The notes beneath the pieces are model-generated. The model was not told the origin of the DNA. It worked only from the letters and a program-made list of their open reading frames with translations, and did not search any database. Of a stretch of 64,000 nt of DNA, positions 49,401 through 61,000 are shown one piece after another. Each line of letters begins with the position of its first letter. Positions within the stretch are counted from its first letter, which is position 1. The stretch is from Nilaparvata lugens. Lineage: Eukaryota > Arthropoda > Insecta > Hemiptera > Delphacidae. Location: contig NC_052515.1 in NCBI RefSeq assembly GCF_014356525.2, positions 18,495,375 to 18,559,374 on the forward strand, in the 5' to 3' direction. The translations under genes were made by a program, and so were the position numbers.

Positions 49401-52400
49401 TTTCCTCCCACTTATTACATGAAAAGATTAGCGTGGTATCATCAGCAAAGGAGATTGCTTGGCCATTTTGAATGTTTATGCTTAGGAGATCGTTTATATA
49501 TATTAGGAACAGGATGGGGGATATAGGACGGTTCCTTGAGGTAAGCAGTAGTCAAAAAGATGTTCAATACTGGTATTATTGTCGATAGATAATATTTGCG
49601 TTCGTCCCTCAAGGTAGCTTGAAAAGAGTTTTAATGGCAAACCGCGGATACCGATGTGGTTGAGCTTCTCTATAAGTTTTGAGTGTTGAATGGTATCAAA
49701 AGCTTCACTTAGATCGATGAATATTGCAATTGATTTTCTACGGAGAGTGAAATTATTTGTTACAGTTTTAACTAAAAATGAAATTACGTCCTCCGTGCTT
49801 TTCCCCTCTTGAAAACCGAATTGATTAGGGTGAATCACATTTTTCTCCTTCAAATATCGCATCAAACACTTTTTAATAAGTTTCTCCATAACTTTTGATA
49901 AACCTCTAAGTAGACTAATCGGACGGTAGTTTTTGTAGGATTTTTGGTGTCACTAGACTTGTGGAGTGGGATAATTTTGGCGATTTTAAATTCCTTTGGA
50001 AAAAAACCCTTTCCAAAGCATTTGTTGATTATAATTTTTAATGGCATTGCAATTAAATGTGCTTTTTTGAGACAGCTATTATTAATGTTATGAATACCTG
50101 GAGATGAGTTAGTTCTCAGTTCATTTATTGTTTGAATTATTTCTTCTTAATTTGTCGGGAATAGGAAAAAACAGTCTTGAAAGTTTGTTTGTGAAGGGCG
50201 ATAATTTAGCCGGGCTGGAAAGGGAATGTTAGGGTTATCATACCTTAGTTTTTCTGCCAATTTCTTTCCTACAGATGGAAAGTGCTTATTATTTGAGATT
50301 TCAGGATCAATATCTGGCTTTAAAGTTTTTCGTTTTATGTCAAGTACTTCGTTAATCGTATCCCATGTCTTCCTAGCATTTCCCTTACTCCGGTCTAATT
50401 TATTCCCATAGTAATTGACCTTAGTTTCTTTTAGTAATTTATTCAAGAAGTTTCTATAGCGAGTATAGTTTTCTTTAAATTCAATATTGTAAGGTTGCCT
50501 TGTAAGTTTTTTATGCATTTTGTTTGTAGTTTGGATAGCTCTAATAAGTCCAGGGGTAATCCAGTTTTTCAGTGGCCTATTTCTGTTTGATGATTTGATT
50601 TTAGAAGTCGCATTTTTCAAATGAGCTACTAATTTATGTTTAAATGAGTGCACCAGTGAATGTTTATTATTGTTATTTAATACATCCTCCCAGTTTCCAA
50701 TTTCAAGGTCATGTATCAGTTTATTAAAGTCAATTTTCTCATTAATGCTGTTTGGTTTATCTGAGTTACAGTCTGGTCTTAGATTTCCCATATGAATGCT
50801 GGTGCAATAGTGATCAGTTTCAAATATAGTTCCATTTATACTATCAGAAACTGGATTTTTTATATTCAAAATTAATGAGTCAGCTTCTTCAATATCGATT
50901 TCAAGCTTGTTATGAATTAGTAATTTACTAATGAAAACACAAATTCCATTATTCCTGTTTCTTTTGCCGGGTTTGTCTACGGCTGTATAACCGTTTAAAA
51001 AATAGTTGAATATATGGTTCATCCTCAATCATCCATGTTTCAGAAAGTAAGCCTATTATAATATGAAAACTCAACTTACAATTTTCTATTATATAGGTAA
51101 ATTCATCGGAATTCTTATTTAGGCTACGAATATTCATATGCGATATGCTCATGGAGCTGTTATTTACATTATTAGATAAGTTTCCATGAGGCAAAGAGAA
51201 AATATCTTCTTGATTGTATTATAACACTCTAGTAAAGCTTCATTGTCAAAATTATCAATGATAACCACAAAGCAGAAATTTTATCTAGAAGATAGATTAA
51301 ATCTATGGAACGAATAGATGATGAAAGTTGAGAAAGTGTGTTGTAGAAAGATACAAAAATAAGATTAAAGATTTTCTATCTAGGATAATACAATTATTTA
51401 GAAAAGAATAACTAAAAAACTATAATAAATTGATGAAAAGAAATAGAATAAGAGAGACCAGTCGGTTGAACTGTATCTCTCCAAATAGCAGTTAACAAAA
51501 TTAAATAAACTACCAGTTCAGTGAATATAAATAAATATAGATTAGACAAGCACAAAGGCAAACTTGTTAATAATTGAAAACTATGTTACAAAAAGCTTTT
51601 TTATTCAATGAAAATTATGATTATTTACTTGTACTGGCTATTTAGTAAAAAATATATTTAGTAGCCTTGGAAGATAAATAAATTAATCTGTATATTTTTA
51701 TTTATTATTGAACTTCAACTGGTTACTAATAATGGATCACTTGAAGCTCTATGTTTTTTCTACAAAGGATCCTATGAAGGATTTGTTCAATCATGAAGAA
51801 TAATTCCATCGTTTTTCCAAAGCTGCTAGTTTCGGGAATTCCAATGAAGCAATCAACTTGATCGGGCTTAGATCTCAAACTCATGTTCTGTCGTAAATTA
51901 TTTGTCAAATTCTTGAAGAAAGTTGTATCTGTTTTGTTTGTTTTTGTTCCAGTGCCTCCTGCATAGTTGGTACTTATCTGCTGACATGCAAATGTACTTT
52001 CTGGCTCCAATATTAATTTTATTCTTGAAAAAGTGGAGGAGATCGATTCCATTTATTTTGCTGTCTTGTTTGGCTGCCAGTATGTTGTCTATCTTCATAA
52101 TAAGCTATATTAATGAACTGGATGCTGGTTATATAGGAAAGTGAGTATTCATTTATCATCAATTCTTTCATTTCAATCTATTTCACCAAAAACACAAAAA
52201 CAGTACAAAGTTGTGACAACTTAAAAAAAATTATTATCAAGCTAAATAGCTATATCAACTTTCTTATACGGCTGGAGGTGAAGACTACTGGCATCAAATT
52301 GATCTATATCAATTTGCTCATACAGATAGGCACATTCTGTTAATTTGTTATTCACTCAAGAACCAAGGACGCTTTTTTGAACAGATACATGTTGATGATT

Positions 52401-55400
52401 TTTCTATTCAACTTTTTCAGCTTATAATATAAACCTTTGAGACATTTTGAAAAAAAAAATCACTTTGAGAACATTTTATTTGACCAGAGCAAGCTATTGA
52501 ATCAAGTGAATTTAAAAAATAGTAGTATTACTAAATAGATGAGTATCGCGTTAGCTCTCATACAGTGCAGACGTACTCGTAGTGTAGTGCAGTAGAAGTA
52601 GTGAGTCAGCAGTTGATTGTTCACGGTATTTAAGTGGAACAAAACATTGCATCAAATTTCGGTTAAAATCCGCCGTCTTCATGCAATCGAAGTGACCTAC
52701 TTTCGCGCGGCCTTCAATTTTCGTTCGCGCTCGCGTTTCCGCGATCGTGAGTGAGTACGAGGGCTTTTCGAAAAGTATGTTCGCAAATTATTGACTATGG
52801 CTACGTCAAGTGGAAAATTGTTGAAACTACCCAGTTTTCTTGCCCCGGAGTTTGAAGAGCAAGAAGACGAGGAAAGCAACATCGAGAACATGGACACCAC
52901 CAAACCATCAGAGATCCAGTGTTCACCGGATCGTTATATTAAATCAAATAAGCTCCATTCAGCCGCCGAGCATGCACTCTTCATCGCCTGGAAGGAGTCG
53001 GATGAGAAGAGAAAGCAGCTAGAGAAGAGCAACGTAGAACTTCAGCGGAGAATTGAAGACTTAGAATTGCGATTTCAAAAAATAGAACAGAACATTCAAC
53101 AACCATGCAGTTCAGAAGTTGCTGAAAACTACTCAACTAATGAGGAGGAGTTGGCAAAAGAGACTGAGTGGATCAGGGCCCGTAACAAACGTACTACAAA
53201 GAAGAGGAAACTAAATAGTACTTTGTCTCCTGAACCAAAGAATGAGCCTACTGGTAACCATCGTCAGTTGAACAAAATCACCTCATTGCAGAAGAATAAA
53301 GGTGAGGAAGTAAAGAACAAGAAGCAAGAAACGCCACCGCCACCAATCATAGTGGATGGTATAAAGAGCCTGGAGTCCCTTCATAAAAGTTTGAAAAAAG
53401 TGACTTCAGATGAAAAATTTAGAATAAAGCTCTTGAGTAGAGAGACTTTCAAAGTAAATTCAGTAGATTCAGAAACGTACAGAAATATTACAAAAGAATT
53501 AATCAACGATGGTTTCAACTGGCACTCGTATGAAAACAAACAGGTGAGACCCATAAGAGTGATGATAAAAAAACTTCATCACTCCTGTAGTGTAGAATCC
53601 ATAATGGAGGACTTAAAGGCTAAGGGATTGCTAGTGGTAGATGTAGTGAATAAGTTGAAGTGGAAAACTAAAGAACCATTAGACATGTTCATGGTTTCGT
53701 TCAGCGCAGAAGAGAATGTTAAGAAGATTATTGAACTTAAACATATTCTGGGTTGCAGAGTAGAAGTTGAAGCATTGAAGAAAGTTAATCTAATACCTCA
53801 ATGTAAGCGTTGCCAGGCTTTCAACCACACTCAGGCTTATTGCAACAAGGAGGCCAGATGTGTGAAGTGCGCTGGAAAACATGCATCAAAGGAGTGTACG
53901 AAACCTAGTGAAGCACTACCGAAATGCATTCATTGTGGTGAAGCTCATCCTGCAAGCTACCGTGGTTGCTCTGTAGCAATTGAGTTACAAAAAATACGTA
54001 ACTCGAGTAGGGTAGCCAGTAAGAATATAACATCAAAAAATGTTGTCGATTCTCAGGCTCGGAATGTGGCTAATTCTCAAAGTAGGCCCACTCAACATCA
54101 AAGTAGGCCCACAGAAAAGAGAATGACTTTCGCCGAAATCGTATCCAAAGAAAATAAATCGCAGATGAAGAAAAATGAAGAAGTAAAAGACACCTCACAA
54201 ATCCTACAGCTCATCTCATCTAAACTTGATAAACAAGAGAAAATAATTTCATCCCTTCAATCTCGCATCGAGAAATTAGACAATAATAGACAACAAAAAC
54301 CAAAATGATTCGTTCACTAAACATAATGGAATGGAACGCAAATGGACTCTTACAACGACAATTGGAATTGGAAGCAGTTCTAAACATAGATAATGTAGAT
54401 ATTTGTCTCATTTCTGAGTCTCACTTTACAAAACAGTCCTACATAAAATTTAAAGGTTACAGGACCTACCACGCCTTACATCCCAACAATGTTGCGAGAG
54501 GGGGGAGTTCAATCATAATCAAAGAGAGCATTCAGCATAATGAACACGTTAAATTAGAAACTGAACGAATTCAATTGATAGGAGTATGTGTGGAAGCAGT
54601 TAATTATCGATTTGTAGTTGCAGCTGTCTACTGTCCTCCTCGATATTCATTCAGAAAAGAAGATCATCTATCAATGTTTGATATGTTGGGAACGAGATTT
54701 ATCCTTGGCGGTGACTTCAATTCAAAACACATTCATTGGGGATCACGATTAACAACTCATAAGGGCAAGGTACTTTACGAAGCTGTAAGAGAGTCAAGAT
54801 GTGAATCTCTTTCAACTGGAAAACCAACTTATTGGCCTACAGATACAAGTAAGATACCTGATCTCATAGACTTTTTCATAATCAAAAACATTTCAGTAAA
54901 CTATTTGCAAGTAGAGGAAAGTTTTGATCTCAATTCAGACCACTCTCCAATTATTCTGAAGTTGAGTGACACTATTTTACAAAAACAAAATAATTATCCC
55001 ACACTAGTTAATAAGTATACAGATTGGGATGGCTTTCAGCAAGTGTTGGAGGAAAGAATCAACCTGAATTCACCATTAACAACTGCAGATCAAATAGATG
55101 AGGAGCTGGAAAAATTTGTTACTGATATACAACAGGCAGCCTGGTGTAATACTCCGCAGACTAGGAAACGAAGAACAGTAGGAAATAATTATCCATTGGA
55201 AATAAGAGAAATGATTGCAGAGAAAAGAAGAGCTAGAAGGAGGTGGCAGCATTCACGTTCTCCTCAAGATAAAAGATTACTGAATACTCTCACACAGGAA
55301 CTGAAAAGAGAGATACAGTTTATTAAAAATGAATCAATCAACAGTTACTTGAGTAATTTGACAGGACAAGGCAACACTGATTACTCACTATGGAAGGCTT

Positions 55401-58039
55401 CTAAGAAAATAAAAACACCCATCCAACAAGTTCCCCCTATTAGGAAACTGAATATACAATGGGCCAAGAATAATGAAGAAAAGGCACAGGCATTTGCTGA
55501 TCATCTTGTGAATGTCTTCCAGCCAAACGTTGCAGCTCAAGAAGATCTAGAAATTGAAGGTAACATCATGCAGGAAAATCAAGAACTAATGAATGTCTCA
55601 GTAGAAGAAGTGAGAAAGGAAATAAAACTTATGAATGCTAAGAAAACTCCAGGATTTGACCTGATAACTGGCTTAGTCCTGAAGCATCTACCAAGGAAAG
55701 CACTCATCAAGCTAACAAACATCCTGAATGCTTCATTCAGACTCAGATTTGTACCAGGAGTCTGGAAAGTAGCTGAAGTTATAATGTTACTCAAGCCAGG
55801 AAAAGAACCACATGAAGTAGCTTCATACAGACCAATTTCATTGTTACCTGTGTTATCAAAGTTGTTTGAGAGGATATTATTGAGTAGACTCAAGCCAATA
55901 ATTGAGAGAAAGCAATTAATTCCTAATCATCAATTTGGTTTCAGAAAAAAACACTCCACAATTGATCAAGTACATAGGATAGTTAATATAATAGAGAAGA
56001 GCTTGGAAGAAAAAAAGGTTTGTTCAGCAGTTTTTCTCGACATAGGGCAAGCTTTTGACAAAGTATGGCATGAGGGACTTCTTTATAAACTGAAGAAAAT
56101 GCTTCCTAAGCAATTTACAGAAATATTGCAATCATATTTGACAGGAAGGTACTTTAGAGTCAAATATGAAGATTCATATTCTGATCTAAGAGAGATAAAA
56201 GCAGGAGTTCCGCAAGGAAGTGTTTTAGGACCAGTCCTTTATCTTCTCTTCACTAGTGATATCCCTAATTTGGAGGAGAATACCACAGCCACGTTCGCAG
56301 ATGACACCGCCCTACTAGCAGTAGACAGTGATGTTGGTATTGCAACAGCGAAGCTTCAGAGATCTGTCAACAAGATACAAGACTGGACCAAAAAGTGGAG
56401 AATGAAGCTCAATGAGGAAAAGTCGATTCATGTTAACTTCACCAACAAGAGAGCTGTGTACCTTCCAATCAACATCAATGGAATTAATATACCACATGAA
56501 AATCAAGCTAAATACCTAGGTATGACTCTTGATGCTAAGCTTCGCTGGAAAGAGCATGTCAAAAAGAAAAAAGAAGAACTGAACATAAAATACAAGAAAT
56601 TCTACTGGCTTATTGGAAGAAACTCATCACTTTCAATACCAAACAAATTGCTCCTCTACAAGCAGATCTTCAAACCTGTTTGGACCTATGGAATACAACT
56701 ATGGGGCTGCACCAAACAGAGCAACGTCACCATCATACAAAGATTCCAGAACAAGGTGCTCCGAAACATCGTTGATGCTCCCTGGTATGTGCGGAACAGC
56801 GACATCCATAGGGACCTGGGAGTCAACATGGTATCCTGTGAGATTCAAAGGTATGCAGAAAGTCATGAAGAACGGCTCCACCAACACACGAACGTCGAAG
56901 CAATCCAGCTGCTAGACAACGGAGGGTTGGTGCGGAGACTGAAAAGAAGGAAACCATTTGAATTGGTGTGCAGTGAAAGTGGTGTCTAGTGAAAAAGCAG
57001 AGCAGTGATTGAGTGAAATCTAGCTTAAGTAGTACAGTTAATAGATGTACATAATAATTATTAGTAGGTAGCAGTAAGAAATTCTAAAGAGAGTTTTACT
57101 GTAGTCCATATTATATACAATTAGTAAATTAGGTTTGATAAAATTTGCTCATTAGTCTCAAGACTAGATAGCAATAGTAATGTGATAAATAGATGATAAA
57201 TAGATGATAGTATTACAAAAATCTCCTTTTCTTATTGTCTCGGTTCTAATTTTGACCATAAAAATATATAGAATAGAATATGTTTTTTCATTTCACCGAA
57301 AAAAATACAACAATAATATTATATAACAACAGAATAGACCTGTGTTTGGAAATCAGGCAATTTGTATGATTTCATACTATGTTATAAGATCATGGCATGG
57401 AATTGTAATTTATCATTTGCATCTTATTTACCGAGCGAAAAGAGGTCTAAGATTCAAGTCGACGGTTTGGCATTTCTCTTAATGTTTAAATGTTTATATG
57501 CTTATATGTTGGCGCATTTACGGCGAAACGCGGTAATACATTTTCTCCAATTTCGAGCTTATTTTCAATTTCAGGTGAAAATGTTATTGAACATTATTTG
57601 TAAAGATTCTCATGCTTAATCTTTTCCACTCAATTTTTTTGTTTAAATTGTATCTGAAGCCTGATAATTGGAAATCTAAAATCAAACTTTGCATAGATGG
57701 GGCGGAGCTCCTGAAATTTTTTCAGATATGTGACTTGTGGCAGTTGATAGAACTTATCAATGACTATTCTAGGTATAAATTTGATCAAAATCGTTGGAGC
57801 CGATTTCAAGAAACATTTTACCTGCCATCTTGAATTGCATTTGATTGAAATTGTTCGTGTCGGATCCTTATATTGTAAGGACCTTAAGCTCCGAATTTCA
57901 AGTCATTCCGTTAATTGGGAGATGAGATATCGTGTACACAGACGCACATACACTCATACACTCATACACTCATACACACACACACACACACACACACCAC
58001 ACACACACACACACAACACACACACACACACACACACAC

Positions 58040-58091
<52 letters not shown>

Positions 58092-61000
58092 GATCAATAC
58101 CCAAATTTAGAAATTGGGGTAACTTAATTTTTTTCGGAAAGCAATACTTTCCTTACCTATGGTAATAGAGCAAGGAAAGTAAAAACCAGACTATAGAAAT
58201 ATTCATCATAAATCAGCTGTCGAGTGGATTATAAATCGCATGCCATGACGCATGCAATTCAATATCTCAATGTAACTTGGTAAAAAATCAGCAGCTGTGT
58301 AGACTATTAATTGCATGCCTCATTGAATGCAATTTTCATGCACTATTAAAATAAGATGCAAAGAACTTATAACAGCTTGTCTGAGCGCCTAGATGTCTTC
58401 TGATTTTCTTGCGCTAAATTCCGGAAAGCGTTATAATGATAATTAAATCTTGTGTGAGCATGATCTGATCAAATAAATAGTTGGTGTATCAGTGTGGATG
58501 TGCATATTGTTTGGGACATCGTTCAGTTTAAAATGTTATTTATTCTATTGATAAAATTCTTGTTCATTATTTATTATTATATTCTTTCATTTTATAAGTT
58601 TTGGAATTTTGAATTCTCAATTCGTTTTATTTTTATATTTATCATAAGTATTTGAAATCTTTGTATTTTTCATCTTTGAAGTGGGTGGTATTTTTGTTGT
58701 TTGTATTATTTATTATTGCATGAGCTCGTATTATTTTTATCATTATTTTCTTTTTCCATTTGTATCTGTACAATTTTTATTGTTAAGGAGACATATTTGG
58801 GGAAACCCGTTGTCTTCATTGTGAATATTTATTGAATAAATATAAATAAATGAATAAATGAGCTATTGATTGCGTGCAATAACGCATGCAATTAATAACT
58901 AAAATAACATAGTATTGTCTCTCGAACTTTCTCTGCTCTGAACTTGGGCTGTCCTGTTGCCAGTATGTCTTGAAGGAGATTAGCTTTTGATGTTAGCATT
59001 TTTGATACACAAACCCCAACACCCATTAGCCGTTTTCACACCGATATCTCGCCGACACGACATACAGACAGGATTTACTCTGATGGACAGTGTAAGAGGA
59101 GGCTGCAGTTTATAACTGCGCAAGATCTACTGTTCACAGAACTACTAGTTATTGAATATACCAGCACTGCTAATACCAGTCTTATAGTAAATTGTACATG
59201 ATGGAATAGACAGTTGAAATAAATATTTTTCCTATTGATTTATTAAACCAACTTCATACAATAAGCTATCAACAGATTTGAAAATCAATAAACACATTAA
59301 AATGTAGTTTAATGTTAATAAAATCTTTTACAGAAATGATTTCTATGAATTGGATAGTAAGCTTGTGTACGAGCCGTTCTATACGAGGGCTGGACCATGG
59401 ATAATTGGCTTTTCTCTTGGAATTATTCTTCAAAGTTTCAATAAGGAGCCATATCGATTGAAGAAGGTACAATAAATCCTGACATTCACTTTAATTCTAG
59501 TCGCATTTGTTTTTCCTAATATCTTCATGTGAAATAAATGACATGTTGTATGAATAAATGATAAAATCTCAAGTCCTGCGTTTCAAGAATATCTTCTCTG
59601 CCTGGCAGAGCAGGATTCTGTTAGAAAGCAGAGCTTAATTCAGTTATTGACTGGGTATCATCAATATTGTAATTTCACTTATTCTAAAAATATCTCAATC
59701 TCCAATGTCATAGTCTTAGCTTCTTCTAATTGTATCATTCATTGAAGGTGATTCGTTAATGCTAATGCAGTAGACTACCGGTTTTTTATGTTATAAAAAC
59801 ATAGGCCTGACTTCTATTAATTGAATGAATATATTTATTAAACACGAACATACTTCCCAAAATACATATAGCAGGTTTGATTTTATATTGGGTGATAACT
59901 TATTCAGTTTTATTACTTTGAGTTTTAATCAGTGCATGAAGAATACGTATTCATTCCAATTAAAAATTCTTTTGAATTTAATTTGAAATGCCAATACCGA
60001 TACTTAACTTTTGATCCTTAATACACTGATTTTGATTCCACCATGAATTATTATAACTTTATTCATTTATCTATTTTGTTTTATATAATAGGTTTTCTAG
60101 AGTGCGGGAAGAACAAGTCTGGATTGATTATAATGAAAACAATAGGCTATTATTTAGTAATTCTGGTAGCACCAGATTGAGAGTTAGCGGACTGTAAAGG
60201 TTTTCAAGTAATTTATAAATTACAATGTATCGTGCCAGATATGGAACAGATTTGAAATAGTAAAAGATTGAATAATCACACACCCTTATAGCGCCTTTAA
60301 ATTTATACCGATTAATTCTTAAGTGTTTAGGTAGATTTGGGTTGGGAAATTTGGCACATCTCCCACTGAAATGCAATAGAATGAGATGTGGTTATTTTCA
60401 TCTTAATCCGAACCAACACGCCATAGTTATTTTATCAGACACACACCCTTATAGCGCCTTTAAATTTATACCGATTAATTCTTAAGTGTTTAGGTAGATT
60501 TGGGTTGGGAAATTTGGCACATCTCCCACTGAAATGCAATAGAATGAGATGTGGTTATTTTCATCTTAATCCGAACCAACACGCCTTAGTTATTTTATCA
60601 GACGATTTCAAGAACAGTGTTAAATGTGCCAACATACCTAGGGAATCGAAAAATTCGCGCCACACCAGACAAAATATTTCGTTTTGTATCAATATAGTGA
60701 TCTTGTGTGATAATAATTCGGAAAGGAACCAGGAAACGGTTGTCACTCCAAACCTAACATGGCTAATGAGTCTTCAATATCAAATTTCTTAGACAACAAG
60801 GACTTCTCCTTATGTGTGGAACATTACATCATTTTCACTGAAAGAAAATTTATTTATAACTCACAACTACTAGTATCAAAAAATTATTTTGCCTGACCAC
60901 ATGATTTACTAGCTTCTGACATTCCCAGATCGTCCATGAACATGTTCTGAGGAATGCATCGCTTTCCAGAAAAGGAGTACATTTATTTTGATTCCCCAGC

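Larger units (their letters stand above)
47113..51215 (-). mobile_element. Antisense non-LTR retrotransposon, decayed, with two nested insertions
   Basis: Minus-strand order: endonuclease start (ISHMNIRSLNKN, GLLSETW), linker, reverse transcriptase, ORF2 C-terminus, then a 3' UTR with a GGCTCACGATCAGACGAAAG hairpin. A MITE (47561-47832) and a hAT element (48007-48761) interrupt it. It fills most of acyltransferase intron 6. Exact ends not proved. Confidence 0.7.
52532..57207 (+). mobile_element. Apparently intact Jockey-type LINE in acyltransferase intron 7
   Basis: Bounded by TAGTATTAC at 52523-52531 and 57208-57216, a 9-bp target-site duplication. Contains a GC-richer 5' UTR, ORF1 (52797-54308), ORF2 (54305-56989) and a short 3' UTR ending in two copies of TAAATAGATGA (57186-57207). 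The same 11-bp unit is also the first sequence at the 5' end (52532-52542). Inserted in the same direction as the host gene. Both ORFs are free of stops, so the copy is young and may be competent. Confidence 0.85.

Noticed and set aside
55579..56915. Frames opposite or offset within LINE ORF2
   Set aside because: Shadows of the 894-residue ORF2.
57760..58165. Several Thr/His-rich reading frames
   Set aside because: Translations of the (CA)n microsatellite.
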